NCBI GenBank assembly: GCA_950097015.1
Contig: CATNEN010000039.1
Coordinates: 10,510,001 to 10,574,000, forward strand
Source: Macrostomum hystrix
Lineage: Eukaryota > Platyhelminthes > Macrostomidae
Length of the DNA: 64,000 nt
Direction: 5' to 3'
The translations under genes and the position numbers were made by a program. Within the stretch, counting starts at the first letter, position 1. Each line of letters begins with the position of its first letter. The notes below the pieces were generated by a model. That model did no database searches and was not told the origin of the DNA. It saw only the letters and a program-made list of their open reading frames with translations. Of this stretch, positions 9,290-21,984 are shown piece after piece.

Positions 9290-11469
9290 AATAGACTCGT
9301 ACTTCAAAATCAAATACTACTACTTTCAGTAGTATTTGTCGTGCATGCACGAGATGCACGCATGCACGTCCTTCATAAGCTTGTGCAGTGCTGTAGCTGA
9401 GTTAACCATTTGCCTATCAAGTATTTAATCAACAGGGTGCTCAGTGACTCGCACTTTTACTCAGCAGCAGAGCTGCACAATGTCTACTCGATGTACTCAA
9501 ATTAAAGTAGGCGTTGAGTTGAAAAGTCAGGGTTTTGTGAAGAGTCTTACACGGGTATAACTCCCTTGCTGCTCTTATTATATCCAGTTTAGTGTTGCTA
9601 TCAGCATGCGTTTACTGGTGTTATTTTACGGAGCGTCACTTCTAGGCACTACAGACTCAAGCATGCTACTTTCTTTAGATTGTTCGCTCAAGCTAGTTTA
9701 CAATATTAGATCTCGCTTCTCTGCGACTACTGGTCTGAGTACAGAGACAATTCAACTCAGGAACAAAATCTCAACTCGCGATAGCTCGAGCAAAGCTGTG
9801 AGCCATTTCTCTCGACTTAACTAAGGTATTTAACGGTTGAAAGGAGAGAAATGTGTCAAGCCAAACACGCGCGCACATACAATAGCTAAGGGCTACTGCG
9901 TGCATCCAATGATTGGATAGAGGTGCTGCACATATAAAATCCGATTTCGTCGTTAATGGACGTTAAATGGGCGCATTCTGAGCCACGAATCTATCGTCTA
10001 TGGTTGGAAAATGCGAAGTCTTGAACCGGTGTGCCATATAATGGTCCTGAAAACGGGGCCCATTAAACCGTATAATGGGCGCCAAATAATGGGCCGCAAA
10101 TCATTTATTGACGAAAAAACGTTTCAAACATGTTTAAACAAGTAGAATAAGCGACAACTAAGTAGTTAATAGTCAGTGGCAGTAACGGTCAATACCCAGC
10201 GTGAGGTAAACATCGTTAGTCGAATTTGATCTCGATCCTGCCACCCTCGATGACAAGAGACTTGACCCCGTGGCCAGCAGTGGACTTACCGGAGTTTCGG
10301 CCAGACTCCGCTACAGCAGGTTGCCCGCTTGATGGACCACTGACGTTCGTCGGACGACTGGAGTCCTGCAAAGCGTCAGAGGTAATCCTCGTAACTTTGG
10401 CCGATGGGCCTATTCTCATTCGAAATATTATGATCTCAAAATAAAAATTAATAATAATGATTGCTTCTCGATATTCGAGACACTTTTCTTAAGCTCTGAA
10501 AGTAAAACAACGCTAGCAGCTACGCCTGCTCAATCAGTCCTCTTTTAGAATTTAATCGTAGATCGTATAACGCTTGAAGAAATGCTCGAAAAGAAGTTAA
10601 AAATTAAAACGAATGACGCATTTAGCTCGTAGCTATGCTCAACATTTTTTTTCTAGTTCTGATTCGGATAACGCTTGCAGTTATGCTGGATAATTTTTGT
10701 TAGCTTGGAATACAAAAAAATGCTAACAGCACAGTCTTCACTTCTTTTTTAATCCTATTGAATATTGCTTGCAAGAATGCTTAACAAACGCTGAAAGTTA
10801 AAAGGAACAATCGCATTGCTCAAAGTATTTTCTAATATTTCTGAATCAATGAACCATGGCAGATATGCTCGAAAATGCTTTCCTCAGTTTTGTAGCGAAT
10901 AAAACTTGCTGCACTCAAAATTTTTGGGGGGGGGGCGCCCACCCCGAGCCCGCTCCTTATCTGCCTGTCTGGCTTGGAGATCGGGGCCACCTTCCGCCAC
11001 TCCCCCCTTCCGCCGCTACCCACCTTCCCTCGCTCTCACCACTTCCGCCGCTCCACTCCTTAGCGTAGGGATCGAGTTTGCCTACGCTAGTTTGCCGGCA
11101 TTTCTTTGTGTCCTGAACCCATTGTGCCACGCCACCTAGCCTTCTAGTCTCAGTAGTGCACCGCCATACGATGACGCCACGCCCTAGCCACCGGCAAATC
11201 AGTCTCTATCATACTTTCTTCATAATTGTTGCCCGCCGCAGTACAAGAAGTGATTCAACCCTACGTGAAGACCCTGTTCCATTGTTGCCATTGTTGCTAT
11301 ATGTCGCTAATACTGAGCGAGCCTGCATGTACACCTATATCCTCTACGTCGCCAATACTCGTCATCATCTACTACAACGTCATTGCCCGAGTGCTACTGC
11401 TAGACAAATCTTCGCCGTGTTTGTCGTTATTTATTCCACCTGGGTCCTCACCGAGAGCGTCACATTATT
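9290..11469. other. Polinton interior without a recognised gene
   Basis: AT-rich sequence with scattered short open frames that look random. A C-rich patch (GCCCACCCCGAGCCCG and CTTCCGCC repeats) lies at 10925-11060. Confidence 0.5.
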
Positions 11470-11850
11470 TCTTCGATAATTCGCTTTTACCATTTCGATA
11501 AATAATGTTACCCCCTCCATTATTTTTGCCAGCCACTTGATAAATTATTCTACCTTATTGATTATTTATACTCCACCTTGATAACTTTTGCTTTCCTCAT
11601 GATAAATTTTGTTTACCTCTCGATAATTCATTTTCTCCCTCGATAATTCATGCTTCTCTCTTAATCTATCTACTGATTAGCTACTATCATATCCTTTCTA
11701 TGGATAATTACTGCTTCCTTCTTGATAGTAAATGTTTCCTCCTGGATAAATTATGCTTCCACATCGATTATGAATGCTATCTTCTGGAAATCTCATGCTT
11801 TCCCCGAGAAATATCATGCTTATCTTGCTAAACAACTCGTAAAAACGATA
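11470..11850. repeat. Degenerate ~25-30 bp tandem repeat (GATAAATTATGCTTCC-like)
   Basis: Roughly a dozen diverged units built on TCGATAATTCATGCTTCTC. Related degenerate units recur near 12080-12130 and 12730-12820, so the array was probably longer and has been broken up. Confidence 0.65.
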
Positions 11851-13400
11851 CAATTGAAAAAGCTAAACGCTAATATTGCTGTGGTTTAAATGTTGTCTTA
11901 TATTTCTAAATCTAATTACGCTTGCAGCAACGTGCGAAAAATCTGTCCTTAGTTTTATACTGAATAGCGCCTTTTTACGGAAAGACTATATTTTTTTCAC
12001 TATATTAATACTCGTACCCAAAAGAGCTGAATAAAAATGTAAATAGAAAACAGTTACTGATAATTATGCATAACAATAATTAGCTACCCCTAGATAGATC
12101 ATACTACCCCTCAATAATTCCTGCTAGTGTTGTAGTGCTGCTTTTTAATAGCACTTCCCTAGTAATTTAACTTCCTCTATTAGTAATACATAATGCAAGT
12201 GGTTGGCTTAACTTCCTTATTTATTGTTTTCAGTCACTTAAAGTGACCTGTACAATCATTATACCGCACCCCTGTTGGGTTGATTGATTCAAACTACTGA
12301 TAGTTTGGGTAGCGTGGCTTTCAACACGATAGGTCTGGCCTTCTGCCAGTAATGTTCTAGATACTAAATCTAGGTAATTCTGGAGACACTGCTCTCAGGT
12401 GTTTCAGACAATTTAATCAGATATTTCGGGCTCTCTGGCCAGTCTGTACTCGGGCTTCTCCCGGATCGGTCTTTAACGGTTTCCACTCACTTAGAAATAA
12501 GTAAGGCTTTTGAGCATGCTCACAAAGAGACTGAACTGTTTAAGCTCCAATTTAATGGCAGACCAAACGGTTAGCTTCCTGTATGAAAACCCCTCTGTAT
12601 TTATACCAAAAATCCTATCGAATATTCCCAGTATATTTCAGTGGAGTAAAACAAAGTTTATGTATAGATATTTGTAGCATATAAAAATATTTCGCGCGCT
12701 AGTTTAATTTGGCCAATGAGAGCCCTTTACACTATCCCTAAATAAATTATTCTATCCTTTTGAAAAAAGTGCTATACCCTGAAAGTATTATGTTATCCTA
12801 GAAATCTCATGCAATGTACATTAAGTTAGCACATTAAGTTAGCCATATATTAACGCACGTAGGGTGCTACAAGTAGTGACGCAATCCTATTCAATTGAGA
12901 GCATCCGCCCTGTTCTGTGCTACTAACGCACGCACGGGCGAGAAAAAGCACAGATGCAATCTTCTAATAAAGCTGACAGTGTCCGGCCCTATTCTACCGA
13001 AAAAACAGGGTCTATTGTATTCTGGATCTATTCTAACAGAAAATGACGGCTTTTTCGAGCATTAAATGCCTTTAAAATTAGCAAATAATTCGCAAAACGT
13101 GTAACATCTCGTTAAAAGGCAAATATTTTAGAGAAAGAATCGCGAAAATCGGACATCGTTTTTGCTAGAACAACGACAAGACCACATTTTACATTGAGTG
13201 AATGGACACACACACTTTTAGCATAATAGAAGATAGAGAGTACAACATCCCTCCCAATAGCTCGTATTGGTTAAAGACGGAGGAATAGAAAATGATTAAA
13301 ATAAGCATTTTGTTTCTACGCATGCGAAGCTCACAAAAGGTAACGTAGTTTGGCACGGGACACAAACTTAAATGCTGTAGGTAAGTCAGATTGTCACAGT
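11851..13400. other. Polinton interior without a recognised gene
   Basis: No supported gene. It is AT-rich, with patches of the degenerate repeat described at 11470-11850. Confidence 0.5.
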
Positions 13401-13410
13401 CAAGTCCTTG

Positions 13411-14100
13411 TTAGCGGTTCGCTTTACTTTGACACCGGATGCTGCCATCGACGGGCGTTCCGAACATCAGATCGGCGGCGGAGATTCCCGTGACGGTGTC
13501 TGGCGTGTTGCTGTACACGGCGAGCCACTCTCGCAGCGCAGCTCGCCAATCAGTTTCTTGGGCTTCAGAAATGCAGAGCAGCTTGCTGAGGGACCGATTT
13601 AGTTGCTCTGTAATGCCATTTAATTTGCAGTGGTATCGTCTGATGCGTAGATGGCTAATCCTGAGACTTTTGACAAAGCTGTTCAACACCTTTGATGCAA
13701 ACAGTGGGCTGTTGTCGGATACAACCTGTCCTGCGGTTCCGAACGTCCCGAAGATCTGCTGCAGTTTTTTGATAGTGGCTTCTGCTGTCATCGATTTCCT
13801 GGCACAACGAATGGGTAGCGTTAGAAATGTTCGACAACTACCATGAAGTGCCGGCCGTTAATTGGCACGAGGAAGTCAAACACGACGGTCTCTGGCGCTG
13901 AGTCTCTGGCCTTGACAGAAAAGCATGAGAAATGATACGCAGGAAAGGATGGAAGGAGAGCGTCGCGATGTTACAGATTTCGCGACACTCAGGAAATCCT
14001 ACTCAGAAGTGCGGATATCCCTTTCGAATTTCCTTGTTCTCCATTGCCTACCCTAATAAGTCGTTGCGTTGCTTTAAGGCGAGGGACTCAGCCTTTTCAC
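13411..14100 (-). pseudogene. Ty3/gypsy integrase fragment nested in the Polinton
   Basis: On the minus strand, 13791-13411 encodes the retroviral-type integrase core: TAEATIKKLQQIFGTFG, VVSDNSPLFAS (second catalytic Asp), GITEQLNRSL (catalytic Glu) and a C-terminal LREWLAVYSNTPDTVTG. The first catalytic Asp region (VVFDFLVPINGRHFM) lies in another frame near 13840-13890, separated by a stop and a frameshift. A weak trace of the upstream zinc-binding part (FPECREIC) appears near 13980-14000. No LTR was found beside it. It is a decayed piece of a Ty3/gypsy element that landed inside the Polinton. Confidence 0.85.
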
Positions 14101-14169
14101 AATATTCAGCATCAGTCCTTTGGTGCAGTGCTAGGGCTAGCGCTGCATGGTCTCTATTAAAACTAATTA

Positions 14170-14439
14170 GTGGCTTTTAAAGGCCGATTGTATGCACAAT
14201 CGCGCTGCTATGTCGAGTGTTTAGAATGTCGTCCGTACTGCATTTCAGACAACAAGACCTTCACAAAGACTGACAGGCCAACCAAGACAGTCACCGCCAC
14301 TGTTGCAACCAACTGGACTGTGTCCGTTGGTTGCAACAACGACCTCTTCTGTCTGGAGGAGTGCGCCAGCAGCCCCAGCTGCCAGGCTGTGATTTTCAAC
14401 GAACGGCAGCTGCTGTGCCACCTGCTCAGGTTTTTTTGA
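14170..14439 (+). CDS. Cys-rich, PAN/apple-like domain fragment
   Basis: An open stretch with eight or more cysteines, ending SVGCNNDLFCLEECASSPSCQAVIFNERQLLCHLL. The spacing (Cys, EECASSPSCQAVIF, Cys) resembles the C-terminal half of PAN/apple domains of secreted proteins. Neither a signal peptide nor splice sites are clear, so it may be one exon or a captured fragment inside the Polinton. The assignment is tentative. Confidence 0.35.
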   Translation: MAFKGRLYAQSRCYVECLECRPYCISDNKTFTKTDRPTKTVTATVATNWTVSVGCNNDLFCLEECASSPSCQAVIFNERQLLCHLLRFF

Positions 14440-15290
14440 GTGCCACTCAAGCTCAAAAATGCTCCGAATAACTTACACCGCGGACCACAAAAATATCTGG
14501 AGAACTAAGGCAGGGACCACTGAGGAAATCGCCAGGGGAAAAAGCATCCGAAATCTCACATTTTCTCGCAACCATTGCCGATCCAAACATTTCCTTCACC
14601 TGCTACAGATAGGTTACTATCAACGAAATGTCAAGATACGAGCGTAGGCCATATTTGAGTTACGAGTTACATAATTGACTGCTCACATATTAAAGTTAGC
14701 ACATTAAAACGTATTTAAAACTAGTCTATTTAACTGCATATTATTTATACGCGGTTTTGAGGTCCTTAATAAAACAAAAATCGATTCTGTTATACTGCCA
14801 AACATGGAAAAAAGAAGGTTAAGCGTCTAAAAATTTCCTGTTTGTTCTAGATCAGAGATACTTGGCAGAATGCGATTTGTACAAAGTTAAAATTTGTTTC
14901 TTTACACGAAAACGTTACAAAACCGGAGTGATGCAGAACCGAGATTGAAACGCGAAATTATTCTTTTTTTCCTTTAACAATTCTTCTAGCTTGCTTATAT
15001 GGTTTTTCGATTTCAATTTTTTCAGTTTTACTTCACTAGCTTCTGCGCCATAAAATTTAATATTCTACCAAAATGACTCATTTAGACGAAAAAGTCTTGT
15101 TGGGAAATGAACTGAATATTGCTTGTACTCTCTTGCTAGCAATTAGACTTTTCTTTTCTGCGTGGCCACTAATTGACAACCAGGCATCTATTGGATAATT
15201 ATCTGCATTGGATAATATTGGAAAATTACCTATTGTAGCTGCCGAAGACCGCGTACAACGTTCCAGCCCCCAGAACCTGCCGTCTATTGC
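14440..15290. other. No recognised gene
   Basis: AT-rich spacer inside the Polinton. Nothing supportable was seen. Confidence 0.5.
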
Positions 15291-15299
15291 CAGCACGAT

Positions 15300-16720
15300 C
15301 GCCATAGTCCCGAGGAGAGGTCCGATCGGCGTGTGCCGATCGCCATTCTCCTGAAGAAAGGCAAGACATCCGATGAGATTGGCTTCTTCTGGTCGATTGC
15401 CCTGAACTCAAGGCTGGCTAAGCTAGCCGAGCGTTAGGTCCAAGCGTGGCTCTACGGGTGGGCCGAGTTCCAGCACACCTTTTACTTTTTACTTAATTGC
15501 AGGGGGCCTGGGGCACTTGACGCACAAGCGCAGGAACGACTAGGCGGGAGTCGCCCATCGCGCCATCTGGACCCCTGGACACAGAAACCTCACACAGCCG
15601 CAAGCCAAGCGGGGAAGGGGGCGGCAGCCGGAGTGCCTCTATCTCACCACAGGCCCGCACATGCACAGAGCAGACCAAACCAGGGGAGGACTTAGATGCC
15701 TGAATGGTAGGGACGAAAGGACCAAGCCACGCGCGCAGACGGCTGGTGAAACCTCGACGCTCAGAGCACGCATGGCTGGTGCACACCCGCCCCACCCCCA
15801 TACAACGCCTCACTGTCGGCCCAAGGCACAAACACAAACACAAACAAGCAGGCATGCAGAAGGCAGGGGTTAGGCTATTCTAAATTAGCTTTGGTTGCAC
15901 AGAATAAGGTGCATCTCCACAAGTCACTACTTCGCAAATCTCCAGCTAAGCCCCGAAATTAGCGTGACTTGGAGGGAGGAACGAACCAGCGACCATTGGA
16001 AAGTGAGGCAGCGACATTCGCCGCTGACCCACTCACCCCCTCCTGCTGCACCCCACTCAGGCCGGTCGATGCGCAGCAGCAGATTGCCCGGCTTACTCAG
16101 CTCATCAGTGACGGCCACCAATAGCCACCCGTCAGAGGAACGGTGGCCGTCTTGTTTGAGTTCCGTAGACTGTATAGAATCAGGGCCTGTTGCACATCCT
16201 GCACGCCGCCTGGATCCGGCCGCGGGCGTTCGCTGGCAAACAAGCCTCTTGGCTGACCGACGAGCTGCTGTCAAGGCGCATGGCGCGCTGAGCAGCTGCC
16301 GGATCTTTCGCGAGGTCCTGCCGCAGTCGCGTTTTTGCCCCACTGCTCTTTGAGCTGAACATCAACGACCTACCCGGCTGCTGTCAGAGTACGTGTATTC
16401 TAAATGAACGTTGCTTGACGCAGACGATCTCGCTGTCGCGGTGCAAGGCTTGACTGCGGAGGAGGCCGAGGCGAAAGCGCAGCGGGCAATTGACGCGGTC
16501 ACCGCCTGAGAGAAGACTGGTTTATCTTTGGCTAAACGATATAACTTTCGCCTTGGACCGCCAGCAGCGCTTCCTCGGCATCATCCTGGATCACTGAAAT
16601 CGGGGTTTCCAGGCCTCTATAGGCGTCAATATTGCACCTGCCTGCGGTTTTTTTATACGAGATTGAGGAGAAGGCCGCTTACCTGTTTAATAACTAGCCT
16701 AGCTTACTAGCCCTGTCTCT
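15300..16720 (+). pseudogene. Non-LTR retrotransposon reverse transcriptase remnant
   Basis: Several frames together show an RT. Near 15333-15433 it reads VPIAILLKKGKTSDEIG then SIALNSRLAKLAER (motifs 1-2). After about 600 bp of unrelated sequence come QQQIARLTQLISDG and RTVAVLFEF near 16070-16175. Next are LADRRAAVKAHGALSSCRIF and the block APLLFELNINDLPG near 16340-16380, then ADDLAVAVQGLTAEEAE (the catalytic ADD box) near 16418-16475, and QQRFLGIILDH near 16563-16597. Stops and frameshifts are frequent. The motif order is that of the Jockey/I/RTE-like non-LTR RTs. The 15500-16050 part does not fit and may be a further insertion. Confidence 0.75.
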
Positions 16721-16902
16721 TCACCTCCACGAAGAAGTGGGCTAACGTTACAGCCTGAGCAGATCTCGGATATCTCCTGCTTTTTCCTGTGGCGAACAGA
16801 GCGGTTGGGCGCTGGTCAGACATCCGTTCTGAGCAGAGAAAGCTTGGGCGAAGCGCTCAGCCGCGCAGCGGGCTGCCTCCCCTCCTAGCCGGCTGCATGG
16901 CC

Positions 16903-16904
<2 letters not shown>

Positions 16905-16958
<54 letters not shown>
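16905..16958. repeat. (CA)n microsatellite
   Basis: About 27 uninterrupted CA units, just after the non-LTR remnant. Confidence 0.95.
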
Positions 16959-16959
<1 letters not shown>

Positions 16960-17286
16960 CTTCGTGTTTCACTCTTGGATTCGATTTGATCGAAATATTT
17001 TCAAAAAGGAAAATAATTTTTATTAAGCGTCATACAAATTATTAATTTTCGAAACATAAATGTCCATATCCTAGGCTTTTTAAAAAGTGTACCTGCTTTC
17101 ATAGTTCAAGCATGAGTTCTACGCTGCTTCATTGTCAATGTCATCTTTTATTTGTCAGCTTTTGGTAAAAACCTAACTTCCGTTATAATTAATCAGCAGT
17201 GCTGGAAATTCAAAAAACATTTTGGCTAACTGAGCATCTTAAGTGTTTTCGGAACAAAAAGAGTAAAGGATTGTGTTTTTTTCTTT

Positions 17287-17316
17287 GTGTGCATTATATA
17301 TATATATATATATATG
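17287..17316. repeat. (AT)n microsatellite
   Basis: A TATATA run of about 13 units. Confidence 0.85.
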
Positions 17317-17380
17317 CATTAACTGGCTGATTGTGCAAATGCTTCATTGCAACATAATCTTATATTCATATTTTTAGAGT

Positions 17381-17640
17381 GGGTTGTAGCCTAGTGGTTA
17401 GATTCGAATCGCAACTCCGCTGTTGCAATTTTTGTGTCCTTTAGCAAGACTCTTTACTCTGAAGTGCTTCAGTTCACCCAGCTGTTAAATGGGTTCCAGA
17501 ATTTACTGGGGTAATTGAATTACTCGTAGGTGGTGTGTTGTCCCCTCAGTCCACGGACTGAACAGCCGTACGCAGCCTTCGCTGCGGCTGTGCTGTCGGC
17601 TGCACATCTGACCCCGAGTGGTAAAATTTAATATTTTTTA
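17381..17640 (+). mobile_element. tRNA-derived SINE, MetaSINE-like
   Basis: The head GTAGCCTAGTGGTTAGA resembles a Pol III A box and ATTCGAATC a B box. The body contains TTTAGCAAGACTCTTTACTC and CACCCAGCTGTTAAATGGGT, a block common to tRNA-derived SINEs in many invertebrates. The tail phrase CAGTCCACGGACTGAACAGC also occurs, slightly changed, in the SINE at 39686. The family name is from memory and needs a search. Confidence 0.6.
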
Positions 17641-17913
17641 TTATAGTTTCTATTATTACTATTTTTTAGAAAGAAAAATTACAGTTTAGTAAAATGGATT
17701 TTGAATCTCACCTGCACTTTTCTATATTTGTGTGCGACTCGAGCAATTAAATTTAACTAGATTAAGTTGGCCTGTGATTGTTCTATTGTAAGTTTAGCAA
17801 GTACAACTGGATTGATTGGCATTAATTGACTCGCTTTTGTTGTGAAAATATTATTTTGTATAATTTCAGTCTACTAAAAGTGTCCAATCATCTGGTGCGG
17901 ACATCTCAGACTT

Positions 17914-20900
17914 TGATGAAAAAATTGTCGGACATAGAAGAAGACTTGTCAGAGTCCACAGACACAGACTTGTCGGATTCAACTGGCACTAACTGGTCTG
18001 ATTTGATAGATCAAAGCAGGCTTTCAGATTCTGAGTCTAAACCCGGTCAGAGAAAGACTGGAGAAAAAAAACTGAGATACCGACAGCAGCAACAGCAGCA
18101 GCGGCAGTGGAAGAAGCAAGGACACATCCTATAGCGAAGAGCATAATGCTGAAAGCAGCGCAAGCAATGAAGGTAAAATAAATATATACCTCACATGTAT
18201 TATTTCCTTGCTGTATATTTTATTACGTAATATGAAATAAATGTATACTTGTACCTTCGTTTATACAGGCAGTCTTCAGATCATCAATAACGGAGCTGTA
18301 CAAATCATCACAGCACACAATGGAATTATTGAAGCTATTCGGATTCACCCACAGCAGCAGCAGCAAGACGCTACAGGCTCTGATAGGGAACAATCTGAAG
18401 TTGATGCCTTCGCAGGTGTGGCAGCGATGAAAGACTATATTTGCCAGATGCTCTCTGAGAGACTGCTTGTAGGTGTGAACCAACTGGTGCGTGCTCAGCT
18501 GAAGCTTAATGTGCACATGCAGCGGTTGAAAGCAGGTGAGATGGTGGTTGAGGAGGATAAGTGGATTAGTGTTCCTATGAAACAGCTAGACTCAGTTGAT
18601 GAAATCGGCTCATGGTGGACTGACCAATTGAATGGCTGTGAGAGAGTCATTGAGCTGTTAAACACTAATGGCAGCGGCTGGGTGCTCGGCCGTGTCAATT
18701 ACGTTGACTTGTCTATAGCACATGGGGACAGAATTCGCTATTATGCTGGTCATGCCGATCAATTCGAGCTACCCCATGATCTATTAAGTGAAGCAGGCTG
18801 TAATTAATCCACCTAGCACTGGTGATGATTCCTTTGTTTATGCCTGCATTTCTGTCCTTCACCATGATGATAAAGAAATCAGAAAATCGCCTCATCGATT
18901 ATTATCCTACCAGAAATGGCTTCATGAAATCAATTTGGATGGTGTACAAAAGCCAGTTCAGATTAGTTATCTTGATCGAATCGAGTTTAATAATCCCTCG
19001 TTGTGCTTCTCTGTGTTGACTTGGAAGAATGGGACAGTTGAAGTGTTGAGACAGCCGAATGCAGAACTCACCGAAGGTAGAAAAGTAATTCCACTTCTGC
19101 TTCTGACAAAAAGTGATTTTAACACCGTCACCAACACTAGCACCAAAGGGCATTGGTGTGGGATTGTTAGCCTCAACCGTCTTCTCAATAGTCGTTACGG
19201 ACTGCATCAGCGAAAATGGTGCGAAAGATGTCTAACATCTTTTAAATCTGAAGAGCGCCTCCGCACACATCGTGATGAATGTTATCAGTCCAACAGCTAT
19301 ACGCAGAAAGAAGTGATGCCCACAAAAGAAAAATGTATGCTATCATTTACTAGTCATGAGAAGACTATTTCTCCTACATTTGTTGTATACGCTGACTTTG
19401 AGTCATTTAATGAGCCAGTGAACACTGAAGCTTCATCAGGACCGAGAAATGTTTACCATCACACACCTGCGGCTGCAGGTTGTCTAGTTGTTCAACGTGC
19501 AGGTGTAAAAGGACCACTTCTTGGTGATAGTGGATCGATTTATCAGGCTTTTACTGCTGACACTACTGAGAACTGTATTGAGAAGTTCCTCTTCTATCTA
19601 GAAAGACTGTCTCATGAAATTTATGAGTGGAACAAGAAACACAGTTACCAACCTAAAATTATCAATGAAGCTGCTTAAGATGAATTCGGAGAAGCTGAGA
19701 TTTGTCTCTACTGTGGTGTGAAGTTTGATGGTGAAACTTCTTTGAAGGTGTGGTATCATGACCATTCCTCAGGCGAGTTCCGCGGTGCTGCATGCTCAAA
19801 GTGCAACCTTTCTGCTCAGCTGAAGCGACGATACTTGCCTAGGTTCTGCTTCACAATCTTAAAAACTACGACATGCATCTAATTCTTTCTGCGGCATTGG
19901 GAAGAATGAAGCATTGGCGACTTAATGTGGTGCTAATGACCATAGAGAAGTATTTATCTCTTGCTGCTGAAGTAAAAGTTGATGCAGTAACAATTCAAGG
20001 AAAGAATGTGCCACTTTATGTGACGATTCAATTTTTGGATTCTTTCCTGTTTCTAAGCAGCAGCTTGGATTGCCTTGTCAGGGATTTGCCAGCAACCGAG
20101 CAAACCCACACAGGTCGCTTGAAAGAATTCTATCCGAATCTCAGCAACTTTACTCTCGAGGGCAAAGGCGTTTTTCCATACGAGTTCGTTAAAAGTGCTA
20201 CAGACTTAGAGTTGAGAGAGCTGCCACCTCGGGAAGCATTCTTCAACACCCTCTCAAAGACTGAGTGCTCCCCGACACAGTATGACCGAGCGAGAAGAGC
20301 TTGGGAAGAATTCGGAGCCGAAACTTTGAATGACTACATGCTCGCCAATCTTCAAATGGACGTCAGACAGCTTGCAGACGTATTTGAATCTTTTAGACGA
20401 CTAAGCATTCAGGACGATGGCCTTGATCCCGTCCATTTCATCTCTACTCCTGGATTGTCGTTTGCATCGGCCATGAAGAGCACCACAAGTAAGCTTGAAC
20501 TTTTGACTGACAACACTATGTACAGGATGTTTGATAGTGTTGGCGTGCGCGGCGGAATGTGCTTTGTTAATGTGCACCAAGTAGCAACAATCAAGTCAGA
20601 TGTTGAATCAGCTTTACTTATTCCGCTTGATGTTAATAATTTATATGGAGTCGCACTTTCTATGCCGCTACCCTGTAAGGATTTCCGATGGGTCGAGCCG
20701 GAAGTTCTCAGAACCTGGACTGAGGCTACCATTCTAAGTCAGCAGGACGATTCACCTGAAGCATTTCTGATTGAGGTTGATTTACATTACCCTCCAGAAC
20801 TTCATGAGCAAACTAGCGAACTACCTCTGGCACCTGAAAAGTGTTCAATCGAATTTGAAGAGTTCCCAGAATTCATGCAGCAGCTCTGGTACAGTCTCAA

Positions 20901-21984
20901 TCCAGACGGTCGAGTGTACAAGGGCAACAGAAAGCTGCTACTCGATTGCTATGACAAGCAGGGCTATATTGTGCTTAGCAGAATGTTGAAGTTCTATCTG
21001 GAACAGGGAATGAAAGTAGTTGAATTCAAACGAGCTATCCAGTTTTCACAAGAAAGCATCTTGGAACCCTACATTCGAAAAAATACTGAGCGAAGGATGG
21101 CATCGACGTCAGACTTTGAGAAATTCTACTACAAGCTCAAGATCAATTCAGTCTTTGGAAAGACCATGGAAAATGGCAGGAAAAGGAGAACAATCCGAAT
21201 TTAAAGTAACGAAGTAAAAGCGAAGATGCTTGCGTCAAAGCCAAATCTGAAGGAGGTAATCGTGATCAATGAAGATTTGACCATCTTTGAGTTGAGTAAA
21301 ACAACAGTGAAGCTGGATAGACCCATCTACATTAGTCAATGTGTTCTTGACCTATCTAAGCTTTACATGTACTCACTTACTGTACACCAAATTAAAACCA
21401 TGGTTTGAAAAAGAAAATGTGCGTCTGGAGCTCTGTGGCGGTGATACTGATTCATTTTTCCTATGTGTTAGGAACATCGATCTTCTGCGAGACTTCTTGC
21501 CTGCTCTGATTCAACGAGGCATTCTAGATACCTCCAACTATGTTGAAAACCACCCGTTGAAGTCTAACAATTTTAAAGCAAAGCCTGGTTGCATTAAGGA
21601 CGAATCCTGCGGGATTGAATTCGTGAGTGGATTCTTCTCCGACCAAAGCTCTACAGGTTCCAAAGCACTGTTACTAACGCGAGTAAAAAGGCTGCGAAAG
21701 GAGTTCAGAAAGCAGTGCTCAAGAAAGAAATTAGCCATGCGGATTACGTCGCTGCATTTGACTCACTCAAAACTCATGATGTTGTCACTCATCGTATCGG
21801 TAGTCATCATCACGAGATTTATACTATTCAGCAGCGCCAGCGAGCTTTGACAACGTGGGAAGATAAGCGAGCTTGGATTAGTTCCAACGAAAGTCTTCCG
21901 TTCGGCCACTATCGTCTTCGGCATGATGTTGCTGCTGATGCTGCTGCTGCTGCTGCTGCTGCTGATCCTGTCGCGAAAACGTGA
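17914..21984 (+). pseudogene. PolB: Polinton protein-primed DNA polymerase B, broken
   Basis: The motifs appear in family order. A CxxC...H...C finger (CERCLTSFKSEERLRTHRDEC) lies near 19220-19280. Exo I VVYADFESF is near 19380 and YHDHSSGEFRGAACSKCNLS near 19755-19815. LKNYDMHL is near 19855, Pol A DVNNLYGVALSMPLP near 20630, Pol B KINSVFGKTMEN near 21140, and Pol C GGDTDSFF near 21440. The C-terminal THRIGSHHHEIY is near 21790-21825. An apparent 96-bp GT/AG intron lies at 18173-18268 after a Ser/Asp-rich N-terminus. I count a frame change near 18800, TAA at 19676, frame change near 19850, TAA at 21202, and frame changes near 21390 and 21665. The stretch before 18172 also switches frame in a CAG run. 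This enzyme would replicate the element. Confidence 0.9.
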
